Positions 34,688 through 42,971 are shown, counted from the stretch's first letter. The stretch is 64,000 bases of DNA from Streptomyces durmitorensis (GCF_023498005.1 NZ_CP097289.1:5146001-5210000), one strand, 5' to 3'. The notes: generated by a model from the sequence alone, not told the origin. Translations and numbers: made by a program.

Positions 34688-36082
34688 TCAGTGGCGGCCC
34701 GACAAGCGGTCCGCGATGCGGGCCAGGCGGGGGGCCCTGGCGGTCGGGGTGGTCAGTTCGTGGCGGTCCGCGTTGCGGTACGTCGCGTACATGCCCTGGA
34801 CGCCGATCCAGCGGAACGGTTCCGGCTCCCACTTGCGGACCTTGTGGTTGACCCAGGGGAGTGTGGTGAGGTCGGTGCTGCCCGCCTGGCCCGAGTCCTG
34901 CTGGACCAGGTCGCGCAGGGTGCGGGCCGCGAGGTTGGCCGTGGCCACGCCCGAGCCGACGTAGCCGCCCGCCCAGCCGAGGCCCGTCGCGCGGTCCAGG
35001 GTGACGGTGGCGCACCAGTCGCGGGGGACGCCGAGCACGCCGGACCAGGCGTGGGCCACCTGTACTCCGGCCAGTTGGGGGAAGAAGCGGGTCAGGATTT
35101 CGTGGAGGGCTTCGATCGTGGCGGGTTGCGTGCGGCCGTCGTTGTCCGTGCGCGAGCCGTAGCGGTATGGGACGCCTCTGCCGCCCAGCGCGATGCGGCC
35201 GTCGGCGGTGCGCTGGGCGTACATGTACGCGTGCGCCATGTCGCCGAGCGTCTCGCGGCCCTCCCAGCCGATCGACTCCCATTGGGTGGGCGTGAGGGGT
35301 TCCGTTGCGATCATTGAGGAGTTCATGGGGAGCCAGGTGCGGCGCTGGCCCTTCAGGGACGCCGTGAAGCCCTCCGTGCAGCGCAGGATGTACGGGGCGC
35401 GGACCGTGCCGTACGGGGTGATGGCGTGCTTCGGCTTGATCTCCGTGACGGGGGTCGACTCGTGGATCGTGACGCCGAGCGCCTCGACCGCCGCCGCCAG
35501 GCCCTTCACCAGCTTCACCGGGTGCAGGCGCGCGCCGTGCGGGGTCCAGGTGGAGCCGACGGCGCCCGCGACGCGGATCCGGTCGGCCGTCTCCCGGGCG
35601 CCGTGCAGGGTGCGGTCCTTCTCGCCGTAGGCCAGTTCTGTTTCGTGGAAGGCTTTCAGGCGTGCCAACTGGGCTGGGGTGTACGCCACTTCGAGTACGC
35701 CGCCGTGGTGGATGTCCGCGTCGATCCCTTCCGCCCTCGCCGTCTCGATCACCTCGGTGACCGTGTCGTTCATCGCCTCCTGGAGGCGGACCGCCGCGTC
35801 CCTGCCGTGCAGGCGGGCGTAGCGGTCGCGGCCCGCGATGCCGTTGTAGAGCCAGCCGCCGTTGCGGCCGGAGGCTCCGTAGCCGCAGAACTTCTGCTCC
35901 AGGACGGTGATGCGGAGGAAGGGGGCGGCCTTCTTCAGGTAGTACGCGGTCCACAGGCCCGTGTAGCCGCCGCCGACTATGCAGACGTCGGCACTCTCGT
36001 CGCCCGGCAGGGGTTCGCGGGGGGCCGGGGTGCCGTGGTCCGCGTACCAGTACGAGATGCCGCCATTGATCGTGCTGCTCAT
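34688..36082 (-). CDS. FAD-dependent oxidoreductase (DAO family)
   Basis: 464 aa. The FAD-binding signature ADVCIVGGGYTGLWTAYYL begins at about residue 31; CGYGASGRNGGWLYNG and GGYVGSGVATANLAARTL are DAO/glycine-oxidase-like motifs. Such flavoenzymes oxidise amino acids or amines, with the C-terminal domain forming the substrate pocket; the substrate is not evident. ATG 36082 gives MSSTINGGISYWY, a typical start for the puuB-like or gamma-glutamylputrescine-oxidase-like group. The start is divergent from the DsbA-like gene and the 3' end converges on the tRNA-Thr terminator. Confidence 0.88.
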   Translation of the reverse strand: MSSTINGGISYWYADHGTPAPREPLPGDESADVCIVGGGYTGLWTAYYLKKAAPFLRITVLEQKFCGYGASGRNGGWLYNGIAGRDRYARLHGRDAAVRLQEAMNDTVTEVIETARAEGIDADIHHGGVLEVAYTPAQLARLKAFHETELAYGEKDRTLHGARETADRIRVAGAVGSTWTPHGARLHPVKLVKGLAAAVEALGVTIHESTPVTEIKPKHAITPYGTVRAPYILRCTEGFTASLKGQRRTWLPMNSSMIATEPLTPTQWESIGWEGRETLGDMAHAYMYAQRTADGRIALGGRGVPYRYGSRTDNDGRTQPATIEALHEILTRFFPQLAGVQVAHAWSGVLGVPRDWCATVTLDRATGLGWAGGYVGSGVATANLAARTLRDLVQQDSGQAGSTDLTTLPWVNHKVRKWEPEPFRWIGVQGMYATYRNADRHELTTPTARAPRLARIADRLSGRH

Positions 36083-36207
36083 GAGCCGGACGTTACTGCG
36101 CTGGTGGGGGCTTTGGGGAGGGGTACAGGGGAGGGCATTCCGATACGTTGATCCGGTGCGTGGCGATGTCGAAGCGTCACGTGCCGAGATCATGGAGGAC
36201 TGTTCAG

Positions 36208-36975
36208 ATGGCCGTACGCAAGGCCGCACGCAAGGCCGGGCGCATCGTCGCCGCGGTGGCCGCCACCGCACTCGTCGCCGGGGGCGCAGCCGCCTGCGGG
36301 CCCGAGGACCTCACGGGCGGGGGCGACGACAAGGGGGCGTCGGCCTCGGAGTCCGCGTCCGCAGGCGGTCCCGAGGCGAAGGAGCCGCCGGCCGGCACCG
36401 ACGCGCTCGCCAAGACGCCCGCCACGGTGAAGGGCGGCGTGATCACGGTCGGCGACCCGAAGGCCGGGCACACGGTCAAGCTGTACGAGGACGCGCGCTG
36501 CCCGATCTGCAAGAAGTTCGAGGAGTCCGGCGCTCAGGCCCTGGTGAAGCCGGTGGCCGAGGGCAAGGTGAAGGTCGAGTACACGCTCGCCTCGTTCCTC
36601 GACAAGAACCTCGGCGGCAGCGGCTCGGTGAACGCGGCGAACGCGCTGCGGGCGTCGGTGGATGCGGGCAAGTTCCCGCAGTTCCACGCCGCGGTCTTCG
36701 CCAACCAGCCGGAGAGCGAGACCGAGGACGCCTACACGCCCGCCTTCCTGCTGAAGATCGCCGACAAGGTGGACGGTCTTCGGGGCGCCGAGTTCGACAA
36801 GGCCGTGCAGAAGGGGACGTACAAGAAGTGGGTCGGTGAGGCCATGCAGGCCTTCACCGACGACGGCATGCAGGGCACGCCGACCGTCGTCATCGACGGC
36901 AAGAAGGCGGACGCCAACTCGCTGTTCGATCAGGACGCGTTCGCCAAGGAGCTCAAGGCTTCCGGGATCTCCTGA
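36208..36975 (+). CDS. DsbA/thioredoxin-fold secreted protein
   Basis: 255 aa. A signal or lipoprotein-like N-terminus (AGRIVAAVAATALVAGGAAAC) is followed by a Ser/Gly/Glu spacer, then a DsbA-type thioredoxin fold with active-site CPIC (YEDARCPICKKFEE), a helical insertion and the cis-proline loop QGTPTVVIDGKKAD. It would form or rearrange disulfides in exported proteins. Cys at the lipobox position follows AAA, so the lipidation motif is weak. ATG 36208 is chosen for its GGAGG; the frame extends back to 36148. Its last 23 bp overlap the convergent rhomboid-like gene. Confidence 0.87.
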   Translation: MAVRKAARKAGRIVAAVAATALVAGGAAACGPEDLTGGGDDKGASASESASAGGPEAKEPPAGTDALAKTPATVKGGVITVGDPKAGHTVKLYEDARCPICKKFEESGAQALVKPVAEGKVKVEYTLASFLDKNLGGSGSVNAANALRASVDAGKFPQFHAAVFANQPESETEDAYTPAFLLKIADKVDGLRGAEFDKAVQKGTYKKWVGEAMQAFTDDGMQGTPTVVIDGKKADANSLFDQDAFAKELKASGIS

Positions 36976-37633
36976 TCACCCATCGCGTCGGCGCCGGGCG
37001 TACGGCGCTCCGGGTCAGCGGGAAGCAGGCCAGGCCGATCAGGACCGAGGTGAAGTGGCCCAGGTCGGTGAAGGTCCTGCCGGTGATCAGCGGAGTGCCG
37101 TACACGGCGATGACGATCAGGAGATACGCGTGTCTCCAGGGTGTGGGGACCCAGTAGGTGAGGACCGCCACCACGCCCGCGAGGGCATAACTGACGCCCA
37201 CATCAAGGGTGTTGACCGAGGACGGCGGCGCGGCGCCGTGGTGGATCGCGAGCGCGAGGACGCCCTCGCTGATGAGCGTGGCCATGATGTGCGCGCCCGC
37301 GGCCACCGCGAGCCAGCGCGCCGTGCCGAGCCAGCGTTCGGCGGTGGCGTGGAAGACGGTGTAGAGCACGGCGTACGAGAGCCAGGTGCCGCCGTCGGTC
37401 CACAGCGCGCTGGAGACCAGGACGCGGACGGGGTTCTTCGACAGCTCATGGATGTTCGTGGAGCGCTGCCGCAGGAAGTCCTGCTCGAACTCCGGTGACA
37501 TGTGGTGCATCGCGACCGTCGTGACGAAGAGGACCGCGAGCCAGATGTACGTGCCGGGAGCGCTGCGGATGTAGGAGCGAATGCCGCCGGCGCAGGCCCG
37601 AATGCCGTCGGCGCAGGCCCGAATAATCCCCAT
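36953..37633 (-). CDS. Rhomboid-like membrane protein
   Basis: 226 aa with about six hydrophobic helices (TYIWLAVLFVTTVAMHHM, WLSYAVLYTVFHATAERWLG, WLAVAAGAHIMATLI, YALAGVVAVLTYWV, YLLIVIAVYGTPLI, LGHFTSVLIGLACFPL). The order of a serine-containing helix (VGVSYALAG) and a late His (DLGHFTSV) mirrors rhomboid proteases, but the exact GxSG motif is not seen, so proteolytic activity is unproven. The first codons contain a 21-bp direct duplication (37579-37620). Its 3' end overlaps the DsbA-like gene tail to tail by 23 bp. Confidence 0.75.
   Translation of the reverse strand: MGIIRACADGIRACAGGIRSYIRSAPGTYIWLAVLFVTTVAMHHMSPEFEQDFLRQRSTNIHELSKNPVRVLVSSALWTDGGTWLSYAVLYTVFHATAERWLGTARWLAVAAGAHIMATLISEGVLALAIHHGAAPPSSVNTLDVGVSYALAGVVAVLTYWVPTPWRHAYLLIVIAVYGTPLITGRTFTDLGHFTSVLIGLACFPLTRSAVRPAPTRWVIRRSRKP
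37579..37620. repeat. 21-bp tandem duplication at the rhomboid-like gene start
   Basis: Two contiguous copies of GAATGCCGYCGGCGCAGGCCC (one C/T difference) encode the repeated ACADGIR/ACAGGIR segment just after the start codon. Confidence 0.9.
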
Positions 37634-37667
37634 GCGGCGATTCACCCACGCCGGTAGCGTCGCGAGG

Positions 37668-38567
37668 GTGATCGACATTCGCATTCCGGACGGGCTTATC
37701 GAGTCGCAGTACGCGTACGCGGGGGAGCCGGGCCGTGCCTTCATCGCGGCGCTGCCCGCGCGCGTGGCGGAGTTCGTGGAGCGGTGGGAGCTGACGGTCG
37801 ACGGGCCCTCGATGCACGGCATGGCCGCGCTCGTGCTGCCCGTGGTGCGGCGGGACGGCACTCCCGCCGCGGTCAAGTTCCAGCTGCTCGACGAGGAGAC
37901 CGAGGGGGAGCCCGTCGGGCTCCGGGTGTGGGACGGCGACGGGGCCGTGCGGCTGCTCGACCACGACGCGGGCACCGGAACGATGCTGCTCGAACGCCTG
38001 GACTCCGGGCGGATGTTGTCGACGATGGCGGGGGAGCGGGCGGACACGCGGAAGGCGGTCCTGGTCATCGCCGAGCTCCTCGCACGGCTCACCGCTGTGC
38101 CCGCGCCGGAGGGGATGCGGCGGCTCGGGGACATCGCGGGGGAGATGGTCGACGACCTGCCGGGGGCGCTGAAGGCGATCTCCGATCCGGCCGAGCGTGC
38201 GATCGTGGAGCGGTGCGGGGGCGCCGTGCGCGAGGTCATGGGGGAGCCCGGTGACCGGCTGCTGCACTGGGACCTGCACTTCGAGAACGTCCTCGCGGCC
38301 GAGCGCGAGCCGTGGCTCGCCATCGATCCGAAGCCGCTGGCCGGGGACCCCGGGTTCGACCTCTGGCCCGCGCTCAACAATCGCTTTGATGCTGACGATG
38401 TGCTGTGGCGGTTCGACGCGATGACCGAGGTGCTGGCGTTGGACAGGGAGCGGGCGCGCGCCTGGACCTTGGGGCGGGTGCTGCAGAACGCGCTCTGGGA
38501 GATCGAGGACGGGCGGGCGCTGGACGAGGACGATCTGGAGGTCGCGCGGCTGCTGCTCGGGGCGTGA
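37668..38567 (+). CDS. APH(6)/hydroxyurea-phosphotransferase family kinase
   Basis: 299 aa. The sequence has the kinase-like ATP fold (AALVLPVVRRDGTPAAVKFQ with the beta-3 Lys, then TGTMLLERLDSGRML) and the Brenner motif LHWDLHFENVLAA carrying the catalytic Asp, followed by AIDPKPLAGDPGFDLWP. This is the streptomycin 6-kinase/hydroxyurea-type subgroup (APH_6_hur), which phosphorylates aminoglycosides or small alcohols. Whether it confers resistance cannot be told from sequence. GTG 37668 (VIDIRIPDGL) is the family-consistent start, although an ATG at 37632 is in frame. Confidence 0.82.
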   Translation: MIDIRIPDGLIESQYAYAGEPGRAFIAALPARVAEFVERWELTVDGPSMHGMAALVLPVVRRDGTPAAVKFQLLDEETEGEPVGLRVWDGDGAVRLLDHDAGTGTMLLERLDSGRMLSTMAGERADTRKAVLVIAELLARLTAVPAPEGMRRLGDIAGEMVDDLPGALKAISDPAERAIVERCGGAVREVMGEPGDRLLHWDLHFENVLAAEREPWLAIDPKPLAGDPGFDLWPALNNRFDADDVLWRFDAMTEVLALDRERARAWTLGRVLQNALWEIEDGRALDEDDLEVARLLLGA

Positions 38568-38610
38568 GACGCAGGTTGGCCCCGGCGGGCGGTCTGGTTA
38601 GCCTGCGGCC

Positions 38611-39090
38611 ATGATTCGTAGCGCCACGCCTGACGACGTTCCCCTGATCCACGCCATGGTCCGCGACCTCGCGGAGTACGAGAAGGCCCTCGACGAGGCA
38701 AGGGCCACCGAGGAGCAGCTGCGTGAGGCGCTCTTCGGGGAGCGGCCTGCCGCGTTCGCGCACATTGCGGTGGACGATGGGTCGGGTGCGGAGGAGGTCG
38801 TCGGGTTCTCGCTGTGGTTCCTGAACTTCTCCACGTGGCGTGGGGTGCACGGGATCTACCTGGAGGACCTGTACGTACGGCCCGAGGCGCGCGGCGGTGG
38901 CCACGGCAAGGCGCTGCTGACCGAGCTCGCGCGGATCTGTGAGGAGCGGGGTTACGAGCGGCTCGAATGGTCCGTGCTCGACTGGAACGAGCCGTCGATC
39001 AACTTCTACAGGTCGCTCGGTGCGCTGCCGCAGGACGGGTGGACCGTGTATCGGCTGACCGACGGGGCGCTGGCCGAGCTGGGTTCCTGA
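38611..39090 (+). CDS. GNAT N-acetyltransferase (diamine acetyltransferase-like)
   Basis: 159 aa of GNAT fold with IRSATPDDVPLIHAMVRDLA, FLNFSTWRGVHGIYLEDLYV and the acetyl-CoA loop RPEARGGGHGKALLTELARI (Q/RxxGxG/A type), ending in NEPSINFYRSLGALPQDGW. The pattern is that of spermidine/spermine or diamine N-acetyltransferases, including the ED at LEDLYV that contacts the amine substrate. It starts 43 bp after the kinase gene and is convergent with the quinone-oxidoreductase gene. Confidence 0.85.
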   Translation: MIRSATPDDVPLIHAMVRDLAEYEKALDEARATEEQLREALFGERPAAFAHIAVDDGSGAEEVVGFSLWFLNFSTWRGVHGIYLEDLYVRPEARGGGHGKALLTELARICEERGYERLEWSVLDWNEPSINFYRSLGALPQDGWTVYRLTDGALAELGS

Positions 39091-39102
39091 ACCTCCGGGG
39101 GC

Positions 39103-40116
39103 TCAGGGGATGAGTACCACCTTGCCCGTGGTGCGGCGGTTCTCCAGGTCGGCGTGGGCCGTTGCCGCCTTCGACAGGGGGTAGCGCTGGACCGCCGGGG
39201 TGAAGTGGCCCTTCGCCGCTTCGGCGAGCGCCGCGAGCTCCAGGGTGCGGATGGGGTTGTCGCCGCCTGCCTTCCGCATCATCACCGGGCCCAGGACGTT
39301 GAGTTGCGTGATGCCGCGGGCCGCCAGCTGCTCGTCCGTGAGGGTGAGGGGCTCGCCGTCGTGCGGGCCCTTGCCCGACCAGCCGAAGACGAGGTGCGTG
39401 CCGCCGGGGGCGAGGAGGTCCACGGCGGCCAGGCCGGATGCCCCGCCGACTCCGTCGAAGACGACGGTCGCGCCCGGGACGCCGATCTTCGTCAGGAACG
39501 CGTGCGCCTCGTCCGGCCAGTCCGGGTTCCTGTAGTCGACGGCGAGGTCAGCGCCGTACGTGGCGACCCGGTCCGTCTTCTCCGGGCCGCCCGCCAGGCC
39601 GATGACCGTGGCGCCCGCGTGCTTGGCGTACTGGACCAGGAGCGTGCCGATGCCGCCCGCCGCCGCCGGGATGACGGCGACGGAGTCGGGGGTCAGCTCG
39701 GCGAACCGCAGGATTCCCATCGTCGTACGGCCCGTGCCGATCAGGGCCACGGCCTGTGCGTCGTCCAGGTCCTCGGGGAGCTCGTGCAGGCGGGACGCCT
39801 CCGTGACGACGAGCTCGGCGTATCCCCCGGGGGCGAAGCCGATGTGGGCGACCACGCGCTTGCCGAGCAGGGCGGGGTCGACTCCCTCGCCGAGGGACTC
39901 GACGGTGCCTGCCACCTCGCGGCCCGGGATCGTGGGCAGCTCGGGGAGTTCGGGGAGCGGGCCCTTGATTCCGGCGCGGATCGCGGTGTCCAGGAGGTGC
40001 ACGCCCGCCGCGGTCACCGCGATGCGGACCTGGCCGGGGGCCGGTGCCGGGTCGGGGGCCTCCTCGTACGTGAGGTGCTCGGCCGGGCCGAAGGTGTGCA
40101 GGCGGATGGCGTGCAT
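39103..40116 (-). CDS. Zinc-binding-dehydrogenase-family quinone oxidoreductase
   Basis: 337-aa MDR-superfamily protein: GroES-like N-terminal domain (PAPGQVRIAVTAAGVHLLDT, IPGREVAGTVESLG) and a Rossmann domain with the NADPH loop AAAGGIGTLLVQYAKHAGATV. The family's metal-ligating cysteines are absent, as in QOR/zeta-crystallin-like quinone oxidoreductases. It ends in VGKVVLIP-type NRRTTGKVVLIP. Function: NADPH-dependent reduction of quinones or enones, substrate unknown. The upstream 70 bp are a G-rich repeat. Confidence 0.88.
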   Translation of the reverse strand: MHAIRLHTFGPAEHLTYEEAPDPAPAPGQVRIAVTAAGVHLLDTAIRAGIKGPLPELPELPTIPGREVAGTVESLGEGVDPALLGKRVVAHIGFAPGGYAELVVTEASRLHELPEDLDDAQAVALIGTGRTTMGILRFAELTPDSVAVIPAAAGGIGTLLVQYAKHAGATVIGLAGGPEKTDRVATYGADLAVDYRNPDWPDEAHAFLTKIGVPGATVVFDGVGGASGLAAVDLLAPGGTHLVFGWSGKGPHDGEPLTLTDEQLAARGITQLNVLGPVMMRKAGGDNPIRTLELAALAEAAKGHFTPAVQRYPLSKAATAHADLENRRTTGKVVLIP

Positions 40117-40130
40117 GGGGCTTGCTCCTT

Positions 40131-40200
40131 GGGCGTTGGGGCGTTGGGGCGTTGGGGCGTTCGGGTGTGGGGCGTTGGGGTGTGGGGTGTGGGGTGTGCG
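40131..40200 (+). repeat. G-rich microsatellite, possible G-quadruplex
   Basis: Runs of GGGG separated by CGTT or TGT (GGGGCGTTGGGGCGTTGGGG, then GTGTGGGGTGTGGGG-like) fill 70 bp between the FAD oxidoreductase stop and the quinone-oxidoreductase start. Several sets of four G-tracts with short loops fit the quadruplex pattern on the plus strand. Confidence 0.85.
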
Positions 40201-40243
40201 GCGCGGTTGTCGGTTCAGGGGTTGGACTCACCACCCTGGTTCC

Positions 40244-41425
40244 TCAAGCGGACTTGAGGTCAAGCCCCGCGGGGGCCAGCGCGAGCGTCACCGCCTCCAG
40301 TGCGCTGTTGAAGGAGACCTCGGAGAGCAGGCCGGGTGCCGCCACCTGGTCTCCGGCCAGGTAGACGTCGTTGCCGCGGTTGATCGCGGGGCGGTCGCGC
40401 CAGGTGGTGCCCGGCAGGTCCACCGCGCCGGTGCGGCCGTTGGACACGGCGTCGCGGCGCCAGACCAGGCGGTCGCGCCAGCCGGGGAAGCCGAGGTCGA
40501 GGAGGTGGTCGGCGCGGGCCGTGCCGTCCGCCTTGGACTCCTCGGGGGCGAGCGGGATCTGCCCCTGGATGAGTTCCTGTCCCGCGGGGGCGAGGGTGCG
40601 GTCCTGGGTGGTGAACCGTTCGACCCAGCCGGTCCTGTCCAGGTCGGAGATCGCGAAGGGGTCGCCCTTGCGGGTTCTGAGGGCCACGTCGACGAGGGTG
40701 GTGCGGGCGCTGTCCCACTGGAGGGTGTCGTCCTGGAGGAGGCGGCGGGCCGCGGGGAGGGACGTGGCGACGATGACGGGGCCCGCGGCGGGGAGCGAGG
40801 TGAGGGTGTCGACGCGGGACAGCGTCTCCACGCGTACGCCCAGGTTCCAGGCGAGTGTCGCCATGCGGTCGATGACCGAGCCCCAGCCGCCGCGCGGGTA
40901 GTGCGCCTCCGGGGGCAGCTTCGTGGCGCGGCGCAGGCGTTCGTGCACGAACCTGGCGGAGAGGGAGCCGGGGTCGTGGTGGAACGTCGCCACGGCGATG
41001 TAGTGAGCGGCGGCGCGTGCGCCTTCCTCGCCGACCTCGCCGGTGGCCCAGGTCATGAAGTCCTGCTCCACGGGGGCCTGTTCGGGCTTGCGGCGCAGGA
41101 GCTTCAGCATCGCGAGGGGTGGGGTGCGGCGGAGCTTTCCCTGGTGGTGGAGGCGGAGGCGGGTGCCTTCGATGGGCGGGAGTGGGGCGAGGGGGCCGAT
41201 GAGGTCGCGCTGCTTGAGCCAGGTCCAGTGGGGGCCGCCGTTGTAGAGGGCGTGCGGGCCTTCGTTCGTGCGGTACGTGCCTTCGGCGGTGCGGGCTCGG
41301 CCGCCGAGGGTGTGGTGGGACTCGTGCAGGGTGACCCGGGCGCCGGCTTCGGCGGCGGAGATGGCCGCGGTGAGGCCGGCGAAGCCGCCGCCGATGATGG
41401 TCAGGGGGGTGGCGGGCTTGGACAT
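40244..41425 (-). CDS. FAD-dependent phytoene-desaturase-like oxidoreductase
   Basis: 393 aa. The N-terminus LTIIGGGFAGLTAAISAAEAG is followed by the ESHHTLGGRARTAEG segment, which matches the amine-oxidase/phytoene desaturase FAD-binding motif. The C-terminal NDVYLAGDQVAAPGLLSEVSF is the FAD-contacting terminus of that family. No carotenoid genes are adjacent, so the role is unknown; relatives include protoporphyrinogen or carotenoid-like oxidases. ATG 41425 is the first codon before the FAD motif. It lies upstream of the quinone-oxidoreductase gene on the same strand with the G-rich repeat in between. Confidence 0.82.
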   Translation of the reverse strand: MSKPATPLTIIGGGFAGLTAAISAAEAGARVTLHESHHTLGGRARTAEGTYRTNEGPHALYNGGPHWTWLKQRDLIGPLAPLPPIEGTRLRLHHQGKLRRTPPLAMLKLLRRKPEQAPVEQDFMTWATGEVGEEGARAAAHYIAVATFHHDPGSLSARFVHERLRRATKLPPEAHYPRGGWGSVIDRMATLAWNLGVRVETLSRVDTLTSLPAAGPVIVATSLPAARRLLQDDTLQWDSARTTLVDVALRTRKGDPFAISDLDRTGWVERFTTQDRTLAPAGQELIQGQIPLAPEESKADGTARADHLLDLGFPGWRDRLVWRRDAVSNGRTGAVDLPGTTWRDRPAINRGNDVYLAGDQVAAPGLLSEVSFNSALEAVTLALAPAGLDLKSA

Positions 41426-41578
41426 GGGGTGGGCTCCTGTCGTGGACGGGTGGCTTTGGTTGCGGTCACTCGGTACGACGGACGGGGGTGCCCGGGATGT
41501 GACATCGGGGTGTCACGGCGTTGTCGGTGGCGGGTAGAGGGGGCCGTGGGTGTCAGTGGGTGGGTGCACGATGGGTGC

Positions 41579-42274
41579 ATGGGACAGAAGGATCGGCAGA
41601 GGGACGCGGCAGGGGTGAAGAAGGCTCGGCGGCCCGAGGTGCGGTTGCCCGTGCTGCGGGGGTTCGGGGAGTTGGGGCTCGGCGGGGGCGAGTTGGAGCC
41701 TGACGGGGACTATGACGGGGTCGAGTTCCGGGACCTCGATCTCGCGGGGCAGGACGGCGGGGGAGCGCTGTTCCTGGACTGTGCGGTGACGGGCTGCGGG
41801 GTGACCGAGACGCGGCTCAGCAGGGCGCGGTTCGTGGACTCCGTGTTGACGGAGCTGCGGGGGGTCGGCACGGAGCTGGTGGAGGCTTCGCTGCGGGACG
41901 TGGAGGTGGTGGACGCGCGGCTGGGGGGCGTTCAGCTGCACGGGAGTGTGCTGGAGCGGGTGGTCGTGCGGGGCGGGAAGATCGACTATCTGAACCTGCG
42001 GAAGGCGCGGTTGAAGGACGTCGTCTTCGAGGGGTGCGTGCTGGTCGAGCCGGACTTCGGGCAGGCGTCTCTAGAGCGGGTGGAGTTCGTGGGCTGCGTG
42101 CTGAAGGGGGCGGACTTCAGCGGGGTCCGGATGAAGGATGTCGACCTGAGGGAGGCCGCAGAGGTGGGCATCATGCGGGGGATCGACTGCTTGGCGGGGT
42201 CGGTGATCAGTACTGCGCAGCTCATGGATCTGGCGCCGGCGTTCGCTGCGCAGGTGGGTGTGCGGGTGGACTAG
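41579..42274 (+). CDS. Pentapeptide-repeat protein
   Basis: 231 aa. After a polar N-terminus the protein shows pentapeptide-like beta-helix steps (GVEFRDLDLAGQDG, TRLSRARFVDSVLTEL, ASLRDVEVVDARLGGVQL, FGQASLERVEFVGCVLKGAD). The repeat fold often mimics DNA or binds protein partners. Function unknown. ATG 41579 begins MGQKDRQRDAAG; the large open frame upstream is a shadow. Downstream lies about 700 bp of repeats, the first of which copies the gene's own last bases. Confidence 0.75.
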   Translation: MGQKDRQRDAAGVKKARRPEVRLPVLRGFGELGLGGGELEPDGDYDGVEFRDLDLAGQDGGGALFLDCAVTGCGVTETRLSRARFVDSVLTELRGVGTELVEASLRDVEVVDARLGGVQLHGSVLERVVVRGGKIDYLNLRKARLKDVVFEGCVLVEPDFGQASLERVEFVGCVLKGADFSGVRMKDVDLREAAEVGIMRGIDCLAGSVISTAQLMDLAPAFAAQVGVRVD

Positions 42275-42346
42275 CGTCCGGCTTGGCGGTGCGGTGTCGC
42301 TGCGGCTGCGGGTGCGGGTGCGTGCGGGTGGACTAGCGTCCGGCTT
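42262..42346. repeat. Duplicated stop-codon segment of the pentapeptide gene
   Basis: GTGCGGGTGGACTAGCGTCC, covering the end and stop of the pentapeptide gene, recurs about 63 bp downstream (around 42325-42346), followed by the same GGCTT. Confidence 0.85.
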
Positions 42347-42496
42347 TGGCGGGCTGCGGGGGTGTCCGTCTGTGGGGGCGGGGCCCTTCGGGTGTGTTCC
42401 CGGCTGCGGGTGTATTCGTGCTGCGGGTCTGCTCCGGCTGTGGGTGCGTGGCCGGGTGCGGGTGTATTCGTGCTGCGGGGTCGGTCCGTCTTGTGG

Positions 42497-42607
42497 GCGG
42501 GGCCGTGCCGGTATGTCCGTCCTCGCTATCGTCCGGTGGCCGCTGGGCTGCTTCGGGGATGGAGTGCGGGGAGCCGTGCTCCGGGCGGACATACCGGCCC
42601 GTCCCCT
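42497..42607. mobile_element. 111-bp element with inverted ends, copy 1
   Basis: The left end GCCGTGCCGGTATGTCCG is complementary to the right end CGGACATACCGGCCCGT, and internal sequence includes GGAGCCGTGCTCC. It is paired with copy 2, which is 166 bp downstream with about 93 percent identity and no gaps. It has the look of a MITE-like or palindromic intergenic repeat; no transposase or target duplication is seen. Confidence 0.5.
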
Positions 42608-42662
42608 CGCGAGTGCTCCCGGCTGCAGGTGCACCCGTGCTGCGGCGCCACTCCATCTGGGT

Positions 42663-42773
42663 GCGGGGCCGTGCCGGTATGTCCGTCCTCGCTATCGTCC
42701 GGTGGCCGCGGGGTTGCTTCGGTGTTGGAGTGTCGGGAGCCGTGCTCCGGGCGGACATACCGGCACGTCCCCT
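42663..42773. mobile_element. 111-bp element with inverted ends, copy 2
   Basis: Same unit as at 42497-42607 with 8 base differences. Its ends GCCGTGCCGGTATGTCCG and CGGACATACCGGCACGTC are a better-matched inverted pair (about 18 of 20 bases). Confidence 0.5.
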
Positions 42774-42971
42774 TGGGGGCGCTGCCGACTGCCGGTGCGT
42801 GCGGGCCGGTCTCCCATGGCTGGGGCGCGTCCCTGCTGACACTCACCGGCCCACCCCGGCTGGATGCTTCCCGCTCCCGTCAGAGCACCCTGGCACCGCG
42901 GGGCAATCGGGTGGGTGGTGGGAAAGGCTTGTTCGGTGCGGTCGGGGCTGCGGGGGTGAACCGCTGGGCGC

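Larger units (their letters stand above)
42275..42971. other. Repeat-rich gene-free stretch
   Basis: About 700 bp between the pentapeptide and DUF genes with no supported gene. It contains the duplicated stop segment, two copies of a GCGGGTGTATTCGTGCTGCGGG unit around 42405-42480, and a pair of 111-bp elements with inverted ends (42497-42607 and 42663-42773). G/C asymmetry between strands is marked. Confidence 0.8.

Noticed and set aside
39560..41578. Very long plus-strand frame upstream of the pentapeptide gene
   Set aside because: It is antisense to the FAD and quinone oxidoreductases and has no homologous content until the pentapeptide ORF proper.
42258..42971. Several long open frames over the 42-kb repeat region
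   Set aside because: They run through the palindromic repeats on both strands with Cys/Gly/Arg-rich translations and no start signals; they are GC-driven shadows.
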